Shown one piece after another: positions 16,934-25,604 of a stretch of DNA of 64,000 bases (positions within the stretch are counted from its first letter, which is position 1; every line of letters starts with the position of its first letter). The stretch lies in the NCBI GenBank assembly GCA_035758845.1, contig DASTVZ010000025.1, positions 3,730 through 67,729 on the forward strand. Reading direction: 5' to 3'. The translations under genes were made by a program, and so were the position numbers. The stretch comes from JALZOC01 sp035758845. Lineage in GTDB: Bacteria; Acidobacteriota; Vicinamibacteria; Vicinamibacterales; 2-12-FULL-66-21. The notes beneath the pieces were generated by a model that had not been told where the DNA came from, did no database searches, and was given only the letters and a program-made list of their open reading frames with translations.

Positions 16934-19510
16934 TCAGCGTTTCTGCCCCGGCTCCAATAACCAGATCTCATCGGAGACGTGGACCGCGTTGGTGGTGACG
17001 AGCGTCTTGCCGTCCGTTGAAACATCGAACAAGTGATTGCTGCCGCTGAACGGAATGTTCGTCACCGCCCGCGATGATCCACCCGCGACAGGAACGACCT
17101 GGATTTCCTGATCGCCATTTCGTCCGATCACGATAAACCCAATCTGAGCGCCGCCAGGCCACCAAACAGGCCAGCCGCCCGCCGTTGTAAGCCGCCGCAG
17201 ACCACTGCCATCGGCATTTACCACGAAAATCCCTCCGTAGTAGCCGCGATTGGCAGCAAAGACAATGCTCTTGCCGTCAGGTGACCACCTCGGAACAGCG
17301 CCGGGCGATTCGGTCAGGAGAGTCGGACTGCCCCCTGAGGCGGGCGCGACATAGATCCGTTCGGCGCTCTGATCGGTCCGCGTGAACGCAATCCGCAGGC
17401 CGTCGGGGGACAGGTCGGGATACGCATCGCTCGCGTCTCCGAACGCCAGCATGACGGGCGCGCCTCCCGATCGTGCAACGCGTCCGATCCGACGCGGTGT
17501 TCTCCATGTGTGAAAGACCACGGACGATCCGTCGCGCGAGTACCGCGAATAGACTTCTCCATCAGGCGTGTCCGTCAATCGCTTTGGTGTTCCTCCCGAA
17601 GTCGGCACGCTCCAGATGTGCCACGAGCCATCCACTTCGCTTCGGCTGAAAGCGACCTCGTTGCCGTCAGGCGAGAAGGCCGGCCCCCACATGAACGGTG
17701 AATGCGTCGCGAGCGTGCGCGAGCCGCCGCCGGTCAAACTATGCACGTTCAGCGTGTTACGCCATCGCGAGTTGATGTATGCGACCGTACCGTCGGACGC
17801 AATCGTTGGCCCCGTGTCGGGGCCGGCACCTGCGGTCAGTCGAACAAGAGCACCGCCGGCGCGCGGATAGAACCAGATATTCGTCGCGCCGCCGCGATTC
17901 GAAGAGTGAACAATCCCCAGGCCGTCGGCGGTATACGCCGGCGACTCGGAGAACACTTCCGCGGGATCCGACATCGCGCGTCGCGGTGCGCCGCCAAGTG
18001 CGGGAATCAGCCAGATCTCGCCGGCAATTCCTCCTGAGCCGCGAACGATCGCCAGCTCGCGTCCATCAGGAGACCAGGCCGGATCGCGGAGGAACGGGAA
18101 CTCACTGTCAGCGCGTAAAAGGAGCCGCGCGTTTGCACCATCAGCGCCGGCAATCATCAGTTCCAGAATTCCGTTCGGTGCTCGATGAAGAAACGCCAGC
18201 TCCTTGCCATTCGGCGACCACACCGGGGCCGCCGCAGAGTCCAGGATGCGCTGCGAATCACCGCCAAACGTTGAAACGATCCGGATCTCAGGCGTGCCAT
18301 CAGGCGACTCCCGGCGTGCAAACGCAATGCGATCGCCGTCTGGCGAAAATCGCGGTGTCGTCTCCCGGGCATCGTCGTTCGTCACACGCACGAGGCCGCC
18401 GCCGGCCACGCGCCGAACGAACAGATCGCTGCGGCCGGTTCGTTCTTCGACCACGTAACACAGCATCTTTCCGTCCGCCGAGATCGCGGGATCGTAGATC
18501 GGGTTCTCGGACGAAAGGGTGAGCGTCCAGCGCGCTTCAGTGGCCGTCCGCTCCCAGACGGACCGGGTGTCGCGCTGTCGCCACAGCAGGAACGCGCCGG
18601 TGGCCGCGACGATCACGAGCAACGCCGTCACCATCGGCCATGTCTGTCGTTGAGTGAAGGGGACCTTCGAAACCGCGCCGACATCGGACTGCACTGCTTC
18701 GAGCGCGGCCCGCACCTCCCCGGCGTGCTGGTACCGCTGCGAGGGCTCCTTCGCGAGGCAGCGTTGGATGATGGATCGGATTATGGGCGGTACTGATTCA
18801 GGCAGCGGCGCCGCCGGCTCGCGCAGGATCGCAGCTGTGAGATCGAACTCGTTTCGTCCTTTGAATGGCAGTTCGCCAGCCGCGATTTCGTAGAGAAGCA
18901 CTCCAAGCGCCCAGATGTCGCTGCGCTCATCGGCTTGGGTGCCGAGCAGCACTTCGGGAGCGAGATAGGCGAGCGTCCCGGCAATTGCCTGGGCGGGCGG
19001 CGAGTCGCTCGACCGGGTCACGGTCGTCGCCATATCGGACGGCACCCGTCGCGCGAGGCCGAAATCGAGAACCTTCGCGCGTCCGTCGGGGCTGATGACG
19101 ACGTTGCCCGTTTTTAGATCTCGATGAATGACGCCGCGTGTGTGCGCGTGTGCGAGCGCGTCCGCGATCTGAATTCCGTACCGGACCACCGCGTCAGTCG
19201 AGAGTCCACTTGTCGGGATGGATTCGGACAGCGGCTTCCCGTCGACGAACTCCATCGCGATATACGCCTGGCCGTTGACGTCCCCCGTCTCGTATACCGT
19301 GCAGATGTTTGGATGGCTCAGTCCGGAAGCAGCCCGCGCTTCTTCAACAATCCGCGCGCGATCGCCGGGACTGACGCCGGCGATGCGCTCGACGACCTTG
19401 ATGGCGACGGTGCGCTGCAGTTTCTCGTCGTGCGCGCGGTAGACAACCCCCATGCCGCCGGCGCCGAGCCGGGACAGGATGCGGAAATGGCCGAACGATG
19501 AACCGATCAT
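16934..19510 (-). CDS. Ser/Thr protein kinase with TolB-like beta-propeller sensor
   Basis: 858 residues from the ATG at 19510. Kinase domain about 7-275: GAGGMGVVY P-loop, VAIKV (K38), VIHRDLKTGN catalytic loop, DFGLARR, GTLAYLAPEV and DIWALGVLLYE. TM helix (WPMVTALLVIVAATGAFLLW) near residue 310. Extracytoplasmic WD40/TolB propeller with repeated FSPDG/WSPDG turns (GDRIAFARR, GKELAFLHR, GNEVAFSR, GLRIAFTR, GKSIVFAA). This PknB-propeller fusion is characteristic of Acidobacteriota. The longer upstream frame only translates the AAAAGGG repeat (PFPFSLLPFPFS) and is rejected as start. Confidence 0.92.
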   Translation of the reverse strand: MIGSSFGHFRILSRLGAGGMGVVYRAHDEKLQRTVAIKVVERIAGVSPGDRARIVEEARAASGLSHPNICTVYETGDVNGQAYIAMEFVDGKPLSESIPTSGLSTDAVVRYGIQIADALAHAHTRGVIHRDLKTGNVVISPDGRAKVLDFGLARRVPSDMATTVTRSSDSPPAQAIAGTLAYLAPEVLLGTQADERSDIWALGVLLYEIAAGELPFKGRNEFDLTAAILREPAAPLPESVPPIIRSIIQRCLAKEPSQRYQHAGEVRAALEAVQSDVGAVSKVPFTQRQTWPMVTALLVIVAATGAFLLWRQRDTRSVWERTATEARWTLTLSSENPIYDPAISADGKMLCYVVEERTGRSDLFVRRVAGGGLVRVTNDDARETTPRFSPDGDRIAFARRESPDGTPEIRIVSTFGGDSQRILDSAAAPVWSPNGKELAFLHRAPNGILELMIAGADGANARLLLRADSEFPFLRDPAWSPDGRELAIVRGSGGIAGEIWLIPALGGAPRRAMSDPAEVFSESPAYTADGLGIVHSSNRGGATNIWFYPRAGGALVRLTAGAGPDTGPTIASDGTVAYINSRWRNTLNVHSLTGGGSRTLATHSPFMWGPAFSPDGNEVAFSRSEVDGSWHIWSVPTSGGTPKRLTDTPDGEVYSRYSRDGSSVVFHTWRTPRRIGRVARSGGAPVMLAFGDASDAYPDLSPDGLRIAFTRTDQSAERIYVAPASGGSPTLLTESPGAVPRWSPDGKSIVFAANRGYYGGIFVVNADGSGLRRLTTAGGWPVWWPGGAQIGFIVIGRNGDQEIQVVPVAGGSSRAVTNIPFSGSNHLFDVSTDGKTLVTTNAVHVSDEIWLLEPGQKR

Positions 19511-19511
19511 T

Positions 19512-19580
19512 GAGAAAGGGAAATCTAAAAGGGAAAAGGGAAAAGGTAAAAGGGAAAAGGGAAAAGGGAAAGGGAAAAAC
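19512..19580. repeat. AAAAGGG purine stutter (family B)
   Basis: About nine units of AAAAGGG/AAAAGGT/AAATCT between the kinase start (minus) and the broken TlpA gene (plus). Purine-only on the plus strand for ~70 bases; the opposite orientation appears at 9058-9095. Confidence 0.75.
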
Positions 19581-19813
19581 TCGAAGAGGGATGGCGGACG
19601 GTGAAGGCGTACCTCGCCGAGCATCCGATCACGTATCCCGTCGTGTTAGGCGACATGGACCTCATGGAGAAGAAGTTCAAACTCCCGCTGAGCCTTCCGA
19701 TCACGTTGTTGATCGACCGCAGCGGCCGCATCGCTTTGACCCACCCGGGCGTCGTCGAGAAAGAGAAGTTTGACGCCGACATCCGCCAGCTGCTCGAAGA
19801 GCGCGGACAGTAA
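19577..19813 (+). pseudogene. Truncated TlpA/ResA-like thioredoxin fragment (C-terminal ~75 residues)
   Basis: The frame reads LEEGWRTVKAYLAEHPITYP, then VVLGDMDLMEKKF, LPLSLPITLLIDRSGRIALTHPG and a terminal helix. This is the C-terminal half of a TlpA-type thiol-disulfide oxidoreductase: the cis-Pro loop (LPITLLID) is present, but the whole CxxC half is absent. Homology begins exactly where the AAAAGGG repeat ends, so the gene was cut at the repeat. A GTG at 19601 could permit translation, but a redox-active protein is not possible. Confidence 0.7.
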
Positions 19814-20163
19814 GTCTTGTCTCACCTCTGGCAGTTCGAGTCAACGGATTCGCGCCTGTCTCGAGAAGCACTCTGCCGGCTGCGGCGGATGCGCCATCAT
19901 CAAGGGCGTGGTCGTCCTGTAGTACTGCCGGTTCGGATCTGCGCCGTTCGCGAGGAGCGCCTTAATCACACCAGCGTCGTGCCGAGACTGAGAACGTAAG
20001 AAGCACAACGATAAGGCCGGCGATGGCGGAGCGCATCTTAGTGAATTGCACGGTCTTCTATCGCGTCATTCTCGCTCTTTTTGACGCAGTCGCAGCCGTT
20101 CTGGCTGTCTCCGCGCCGGCCGCTCGACATCGAGGGCACGTAGATTGCGTCTCCTACGGTCGC
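19814..20163. other. Gene-poor stretch between TlpA remnant and cupin
   Basis: Contains an ankyrin relic on the minus strand (19892-19984). The remaining bases have no convincing gene. Confidence 0.4.
19892..19984 (-). pseudogene. Ankyrin-repeat relic
   Basis: The minus strand reads DAGVIKALLANGADPNRQYY then RTTTPLMMA, one clear ankyrin repeat unit (ALLxxGADPN ... TPLMMA). The frame is broken on both sides. An intact ankyrin protein gene lies 550 bases away on the opposite strand, so this may be debris of a second copy. Confidence 0.5.
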
Positions 20164-20505
20164 ATGAAAAAGGCACAGCTCAGGTTCAGCACCGGCTTCC
20201 GGATCGTCGCGGGCAACCGCCGCGCACAAGCGGCGACGATGACGATTGCCCCTGGCGATTGCGAGGGCGGACCGGACAACCGTCATCGAGGGGCCGATCA
20301 GTGGCTATTCGTTGAGTCTGGCAGCGGAGTGGCAATTGTCAACGGACGCCGATTCGCTTTGCGTGCTGGAACGCTGATCTCGATCGAGCGGGGTGAGCGT
20401 CATGAAATCCGCAATACCGGTCGTCGCCCGTTGCGGACGCTCAACATCTATGTGCCACCGGCCTACACAAAGAGCGGAGACGAGCTTTCTCGCGGACAGA
20501 AATAA
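20164..20505 (+). CDS. Small cupin-domain protein
   Basis: 113 residues from the ATG at 20164 (MKKAQLRFSTGFRIV). A single cupin fold: motif 1 region GGPDNRHRGADQWLFVESGSG, followed by LRAGTLISIERGERHEIRNTG with the motif 2 His. One metal-binding His/Glu pair is replaced (RHRGADQ), so metal binding is uncertain. A longer reading from 20023 would add an unlikely hydrophobic leader. Likely a small-molecule-binding or isomerase-type cupin; substrate unknown. Confidence 0.65.
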   Translation: MKKAQLRFSTGFRIVAGNRRAQAATMTIAPGDCEGGPDNRHRGADQWLFVESGSGVAIVNGRRFALRAGTLISIERGERHEIRNTGRRPLRTLNIYVPPAYTKSGDELSRGQK

Positions 20506-20519
20506 CCTTGCCTGCGATC

Positions 20520-20535
20520 TAGAATGTCGCGCGCA
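20520..20535 (+). promoter_or_regulatory. TAGAAT -10 before ankyrin gene
   Basis: TAGAAT at 20520-20525 overlaps the upstream ATG at 20524, so that ATG cannot be used if this hexamer is the promoter. Transcription would start near 20532, four bases before the ATG at 20536. Confidence 0.35.
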
Positions 20536-21426
20536 ATGACCGCCGGCGAACTCGACGCACTGTTCCGCGAAGCTGTTACGGCGATCGATGAAGGCAATGT
20601 TGCGACGCTAGAGCAGCTGCTGCAACAGCACCCCGAGCTCGTCGGCGAGCGCCTGACTGAGCCAGGCGACTGGGTACGGAGTCAGATCGGGCCGGCACTG
20701 GACGGGTTCTTCGAACATCCATACCTATTGTGGTTCGTCACCGAGGACGCGGTTCGGACAGGGCAGTTGTCGGCCAACGTCGGGCCCATCGCGCAGACCA
20801 TCATCGAGGCGGCCAAGCGCGCCCGTGTGACCGACTTGCAGCAGCAACTCGACTCGACCTTTCATTTCGCCGTGTGCTCGCCGATCGGCCGTGACAATGG
20901 ACGTCAGCTCGAGCTGCTCGACGCGCTGATCGATGCCGGGGCCTCGACCGAGGGCGGACCAGTTCAGGCGTTCATCTGTTACAACGAGGCCGCGGCCCGG
21001 CACTTGATCGCACGCGGCGCAAGGCTGACGCTGCCCGCCGCTCTGTGTCTCGGCCTATGGGACGACGTCGCCAGGCTGGCACCGGATGCGACTGCGGACG
21101 CGAAGCAAGTGGCGCTTGGACTCGCGGCACTGAACGGAAGGGCCGAAGCGTTGTCGAGACTGCTCCCCCTTGGTGTCGATCTGGACGCGTTCACGTCCGG
21201 CTTTTATTCGCACGCGACTCCGCTCCATCACGCGGTCTGGTCTGGATCGCTGGCTGCGGTGAAGGTCCTGGTGGAAGCTGGTGCGAAGCTCACCACGCAT
21301 GACAAAGCCGAAGACGCCACTCCTCTCGGCTGGGCGGAATACGCGACCACACTGCCGGCCGCTCGGACACAGGGAAAGCAGTACCGTGAGATCGCCGCCT
21401 ATCTTCGCGAGCGTGGAGGCCGCTGA
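20536..21426 (+). CDS. Ankyrin-repeat protein
   Basis: 296 residues from the ATG at 20536. There is a divergent helical N-terminal part (EAVTAIDEGNVATLEQLLQQHPELV is ankyrin-like), degenerate middle repeats (ELLDALIDAGASTEGG, ARHLIARGARLT), and a clear C-terminal unit (ATPLHHAVWSGSLAAVKVLVEAGAKLTTHD, then DATPLGWAEYA). No signal peptide, so probably a cytoplasmic scaffolding protein. An earlier in-frame ATG at 20524 lies inside the putative -10. Confidence 0.75.
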   Translation: MTAGELDALFREAVTAIDEGNVATLEQLLQQHPELVGERLTEPGDWVRSQIGPALDGFFEHPYLLWFVTEDAVRTGQLSANVGPIAQTIIEAAKRARVTDLQQQLDSTFHFAVCSPIGRDNGRQLELLDALIDAGASTEGGPVQAFICYNEAAARHLIARGARLTLPAALCLGLWDDVARLAPDATADAKQVALGLAALNGRAEALSRLLPLGVDLDAFTSGFYSHATPLHHAVWSGSLAAVKVLVEAGAKLTTHDKAEDATPLGWAEYATTLPAARTQGKQYREIAAYLRERGGR

Positions 21427-21471
21427 CGGCGGATTCTGCGCAAGTCTTCGTGACCCAACGTCGCCTCACAT

Positions 21472-22497
21472 CTAACGCCATGCCGTGACATCGATGGAAG
21501 TGTTAGTCAAAACGCGTTGCCGTCTGCCGCTCTCGATTTCGACCAGGTAGTAATTGCCGTTGGACTCTTCGTCGATGACCGTTCCGAACAGCAGCCGGTC
21601 TCCGCCAGGCGACCACAGCATGGTCGGACCCACCCATTCCCTGAACAATGCCAAATCGAAGAGCGCCGGAATTCTAGTAAGTCGGCGCCGGTTTGACCCG
21701 TCGGCGTTAATGACTTCGACGTGGCTCCTTGACGCAAGCGCCACGAGGTCCGCTGTGGGGGACACCGACGGACTCTTTCCTACTGCCAGCAGCCTGCTGT
21801 CGCCGCTCGGCGACACTATGAGCGTGTGGTTCTCGTGCTGGCAGGCATCCGGCTCGCCAGTTGGAACGCAGATGTTTGCGTCAACCACGAGTTGCGAATT
21901 GTCGTGCCGCCAGTCAACCGACTCCAGGAAGTAGCCGCTGGGTATCGGGGTGCCATTGATTCGAAAAGGCCGACGAGCCACGATCCGCTCTTGTCCGTCT
22001 GCAGTAGACACCGCCATTATTCCCGCGGGTCCTTCATATGCAATCTCCGTATCGCCCCACGACCAGGCGAGCATCCGGTAACTCTTCGCGACGTACACGA
22101 GCGTCGTGTCTCTACCCGTGCTCAGGTCTCGAACGACAATCTCACATCGCTTCGCATCGTCTGCGACGAGAACGTAGGCGATTCGCGCGCCGTCTCGGGA
22201 AACGGCCTTTCCTCGACACTGAAGATTCAGCGGCTCCTTCACTACCCTGAATTGGATATTGCGGACTGTTCCATCACGAACGTATCCCGACGCCGTAAAA
22301 CCGTCGAAAAAGATGGTCGAACGATCAACACGAGTGAGTACGGCAAGTTTGGCGACATCAGCGGCTTCGTGCGTACGCCTGTGTTCGAATGTCTCCTCTC
22401 TCCAGGCCGGCACGATTATCGGCACGACTAGAAATAGACCAAGAGCAGCCGGCCAGATCCTCCGACGCTCGATGGCACCTGCAGATGGTCGACACAT
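21472..22497 (-). CDS. Membrane-anchored TolB-like beta-propeller protein
   Basis: 341 residues from the ATG at 22497 (MCRPSAGAIERRRIWP...); an ATG at 22587 is an alternative. One N-terminal TM helix (WPAALGLFLVVPIIVPAW) precedes a six-bladed WD40/TolB-like propeller: AVSRDGARIAYVLVADD, WSWGDTEIAYEGPAGI, VDWRHDNSQLVVDANI, PSVSPTADLVALASRSH, LWSPGGDRLLFGTVI. It resembles the sensor half of the kinase-propeller proteins without a kinase. Blades may bind periplasmic polymers, but no partner is encoded nearby. Confidence 0.65.
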   Translation of the reverse strand: MCRPSAGAIERRRIWPAALGLFLVVPIIVPAWREETFEHRRTHEAADVAKLAVLTRVDRSTIFFDGFTASGYVRDGTVRNIQFRVVKEPLNLQCRGKAVSRDGARIAYVLVADDAKRCEIVVRDLSTGRDTTLVYVAKSYRMLAWSWGDTEIAYEGPAGIMAVSTADGQERIVARRPFRINGTPIPSGYFLESVDWRHDNSQLVVDANICVPTGEPDACQHENHTLIVSPSGDSRLLAVGKSPSVSPTADLVALASRSHVEVINADGSNRRRLTRIPALFDLALFREWVGPTMLWSPGGDRLLFGTVIDEESNGNYYLVEIESGRRQRVLTNTSIDVTAWR

Positions 22498-22586
22498 AGT
22501 CCATTTCCCTGATCCAAGATGCCCGAACACGAGGCAAATGTCGTGAAGCCGCGTGATGAATGACTGAGCGGACTGTGAATGTGTCA

Positions 22587-23540
22587 TCAACGAAAAAGTG
22601 ATTGGCCGATTTCCCTGTCATTTTCGTAATCATTGTGCGCGCGGCAGCGGGGTTGCAGGTTCCCGGCCGTCGTCGGTCCGCCTTCAGCGAACGGGATCAC
22701 ATGATGGAACTCGAGGAACCCTCGTTCCTCGCAACGCCCCTCAGTACCGACAAACGCGCACCGCCCCTGATCGCGTTTCCATACTTCTCGCTTTGCTGCC
22801 GCAGGCACATGGCGACTTGTGGGATTGACCGCGCTCGGACGCCGTGGGCGATCAACTGCAGCAAGCTTCTGCCGCTCCACTTCCTTCAACAACAATGTCA
22901 GACCACGGTCGAAGATTTCAGCAACGTCGCCGCTGGGCACGGCATGTCGCAGGAGATCTTGGAGCCGGCGTAGCTTTCGTGCGTCTCTGGTCCGATGCTG
23001 AACTGGACCCTATATCTCTCCGGTGCAAGCGGTCGCACGATTGGCGGTGCAGGCGAGCGAAGAGGCGCGCGCGTGGCACCGGTCGATGACGCTGTCGACT
23101 TCGCTTCCGGCGACGGCAGTGGCGGCTCCGCCTTCGCCTCCGGTGGAGCCAACGTGAGAGTCTTCGGTTGGGGCAACTTGCGAACCGTTGACGGCACCGC
23201 CGGCATCGGATGAAGCGCCGCTACCAGCCCTTCTATATCCCTTCTAGTCTTGTGCCTCGCAGCCTCCAGCAGCCGCTCGTGGTTCTCGTCAGTCAGATGA
23301 TTCGAGAGCAGACAGATGGTCGTCAGTGAGATCGATCCATCGGCGAGTTTATCGAGAATCGACGGGAACTTCCGTGCGGCTCGTGCGGCTTCGATGCGAC
23401 CGTATGCGGCGTGCTCGGACAAGTGCAGGCATTTGGTGCAGTACACGAACAACGACGAGTGGCCGCAGCCGCCCACGAACACCTTTGAGGTTGCGAGTCA
23501 GTTCTTGGTCGGATAGCAATTGAACGGCATTCATGTTCAT
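22587..23540 (-). pseudogene. Broken DUF222-type HNH endonuclease gene
   Basis: Three successive frames on the minus strand reconstruct one protein. The N-terminus is MNMNAVQLLSDQELTRNLKG (from 23540). A middle section has SSLFVYCTKCLHLSEHAAYGRIEAARAARKFPSILDKLADGSISLT and VVRPLAPERYRVQFSIG. The C-terminal HNH nuclease has RHVPAAAKREVWKRDQGRCAF, GFLEFHHVIPFAEGG and NLQPRCRAHNDYEN, with HH and N...H metal residues intact. There is a frameshift near 22960 and a deletion/frameshift near 23490. This family occurs in multiple copies in Acidobacteriota. Nuclease residues survive but the gene cannot make one chain. Confidence 0.75.
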
Positions 23541-24056
23541 GATGCCGTTGTAGCATCGCAATTTCTGCCATGCGACGATGCCTTGAGCGACGATTTCCAC
23601 AGGGTGATCCACGCGCCGCGATGGATCCCGACGAGCAACGCTCCAGCGTGTTCCTGACGCGATTAGTGCGGCTTAAGCGCGATGGTCGAAGCCACTTCAT
23701 TTGCATTTTGAAAATTCCTGTCAACAAGATTCGTGTGCGCACGAGAGGATTTTTCGGCGGACATCGTTGAGACGGTTCGTGGGACACAAGTTTCGCCTAC
23801 TCGGTTCAAACCGAGTTGTGTGTTGGCACAAGAGCGGCGCCACGGCGACTGCGCTATCGAGAACGATTCCTCGGTCGCGGCGCTGTCGGAAACGCTGACT
23901 GCAGATCAACAAAGCATCCAGTCGTCGGAGGCCTTCGCACGTTTTCAACGAGAACTGAAGGCCGAGCGAATTCGCATTCAGATTATCGACGCTACCGTTG
24001 AGATCCGGCGCGGATACTTTCCACGCTTTCATGGACGGGAATGGAGCGGTGGCGCA
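23541..24056. other. Unassigned 516-base stretch
   Basis: Open frames exist on both strands, but none shows a family motif, a convincing start signal or the codon bias of the neighbours. A helical segment (SSEAFARFQRELKAERIRIQ) reads from plus-strand bases 23915-23980 and could be a relic. Confidence 0.35.
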
Positions 24057-24899
24057 CTATGCGCCGTGCCGGGTGCGCCGGACGAAGATCTGCCGGTCGA
24101 AGTAGGACACGATGTCAGCCGGCAAATACCTGCGGGCCCTCGGATCCAGCACCAGGTGCGCCCCGATTTCGGCGAAGGCTTCGGCAGGATTGCGCGTCGC
24201 TCGAAGCGAGGGCACCCGCGTGGGCCGCAGCTTCAACGCGAGCGAGCGGTCAAGTCGTAAGACGTCCACCGACCGATCGCCTGCTCGCAGTTGCTTATCG
24301 GCGGCGCTCATCGTATTGAAAACCAGGGCATCTTCCGTCGTAAGAATCGAGAAGTGCCACCCCGTCGCTGAACGATTGAAGCCGGCCAGCCGGGCCATCG
24401 CGAGGCTGCCCGTGCCGTCATCCAAGACGTGGAAGCACTCGTGCAGCAAGATTTCGGCGGTCTGGAGATATCCCGGCTGGCCGCTAAAACGATCGCGGAC
24501 TCCGCGGTACGAGAAGTAGAGATCGTGGATGTCGATGGCGTGAGCTGGCGACGTCCGGTCGAACTGGGCGGTGGACCCGACGCCCAGGTCGTCCCTCGGA
24601 CCTGGCGCGCCAGTTCTGAAGCGGCGGAGCGTCGTCACGCCCTGAAGCGCAACACGATCGAGTACGAGCCGGCCGAGCGGTGTTGCGGCGATTGCATCCA
24701 GCGCGGCCGACACCACCGACGCTTCGGCGTCGGTCCACTCCTTGGGCTCGCGTATCTGACAATCCGCAGCGAGTCCCTCGCACGTCCCTGCGCTGAACAC
24801 GAAGCCGTGGTTTCGCCGGACGGCCTGGCCTGCCGTGTGTGTGATCCACAGAACGGCGATCCCGACCGCTACGATCCACCGCGCTTGCCTTCTCTCCAC
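24057..24899 (-). CDS. Putative secreted zincin-type metallopeptidase
   Basis: 280 residues from the GTG at 24899 (GAGAGG four bases upstream). Signal/anchor helix 8-24 (WIVAVGIAVLWITHTAGQ). A zinc-binding HExxH motif is present at 153-157 in ILLHECFHVLDDG. A downstream NPAEAFAEIGAHLV (near 245-255) could supply a third ligand Glu, as in gluzincins of the lethal-factor type. I do not recognise a named peptidase family. Function, substrate and activity are inferred from these motifs alone. Confidence 0.55.
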   Translation of the reverse strand: MERRQARWIVAVGIAVLWITHTAGQAVRRNHGFVFSAGTCEGLAADCQIREPKEWTDAEASVVSAALDAIAATPLGRLVLDRVALQGVTTLRRFRTGAPGPRDDLGVGSTAQFDRTSPAHAIDIHDLYFSYRGVRDRFSGQPGYLQTAEILLHECFHVLDDGTGSLAMARLAGFNRSATGWHFSILTTEDALVFNTMSAADKQLRAGDRSVDVLRLDRSLALKLRPTRVPSLRATRNPAEAFAEIGAHLVLDPRARRYLPADIVSYFDRQIFVRRTRHGA

Positions 24900-24925
24900 T
24901 CAACCTCTCGGGCTTGTTCGCCCTG

Positions 24926-24958
24926 CGTGTCCTTCCGCCTGAAGGCGGAAGCCACGGA
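24926..24958. repeat. CTTCCGCCTGAAGGCGGAAG palindrome (family K) plus GGATCCCGG element
   Basis: Near-perfect 20-base inverted repeat at 24931-24950, followed at 24960-24990 by a copy of the CCCCGGATCCCGGCAA family E element. It lies between two minus-strand genes. Confidence 0.6.
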
Positions 24959-24992
24959 GCCTCTCGGACCCCGGATCCCGGCAAGAATCACG

Positions 24993-25475
24993 CTACGGCG
25001 TGCAGCTCACCGCAGGCCCGTTCGTCTTCAGCTTCCCCGGCGAGCTCCAATTCACGATGTGATACGTGGCAGGTGTCGCGCCAATGTTTCTCACACCATG
25101 ACAACTGTTCGACGCCTGGAACACTATCGAGCCTGGTCCGACCTTCGTCCATTGGCCATCGACGAGCGCCTCGAGAGCGCCCTCCTTCAGGATGAGGAGC
25201 TCTTCGTTCGCGTGCTTGTGCGGCGGATGCGATGCGAGTCCAGGATTCAGTGTCGTCACGTGCATTTCCAGCTCGTCGAGCGTGAGCGTGGGCTGGCGGA
25301 CGACCTGCCGCGACTGTCCGACATCCGTGTTCCGGACCGGCCATGAGTTCCAGTCGAACACCGTCGATTTAAGGATCGATGCTGGCTTCTCCTGCGCGTA
25401 GGCGACGAGCCCCAGAGTCGCCCCGGCGGCAACGACCGCAATCATCACATCACGCCTCGTGATCCCTACCCTCAT
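24993..25475 (-). CDS. Exported cupin-domain protein
   Basis: 160 residues from the ATG at 25475 with a strong GGAGGAG Shine-Dalgarno. The N-terminus has a twin-arginine-like TRRDVMIAVVAAGATLGLVAYA signal. The cupin core shows HPPHKHANEELLILKEGALEALVDG (motif 1 with both His and the Glu) and GSIVFQASNSCHGVRNIG (motif 2 His), so metal binding is plausible. Ends SWSSPG-like and CTP. Substrate unknown. The divergent neighbour is an amidohydrolase. Confidence 0.8.
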   Translation of the reverse strand: MRVGITRRDVMIAVVAAGATLGLVAYAQEKPASILKSTVFDWNSWPVRNTDVGQSRQVVRQPTLTLDELEMHVTTLNPGLASHPPHKHANEELLILKEGALEALVDGQWTKVGPGSIVFQASNSCHGVRNIGATPATYHIVNWSSPGKLKTNGPAVSCTP

Positions 25476-25604
25476 TTGTCTGCTCCTCCAACGTCCGTAC
25501 GTTCCGTTCGCCGGCACGGCGCTCACAGCGGCGAAAAACTGAAAACGGGCGCATAATTGGCGCCGGCTCCAAGGCGAGCCGCGATCGGCGCACGAACATT
25601 TCTT

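Noticed and set aside
19511..19624. Extended kinase N-terminus with PFPFSLLPFPFS
   Set aside because: It is only a translation of the purine/pyrimidine stutter; kinase homologues begin at MIGSSFGHFRIL.
23733..24260. A 175-residue gene opposite the zincin gene
   Set aside because: Half of it is antisense to the zincin; no start signal or motif; left as an unassigned stretch.
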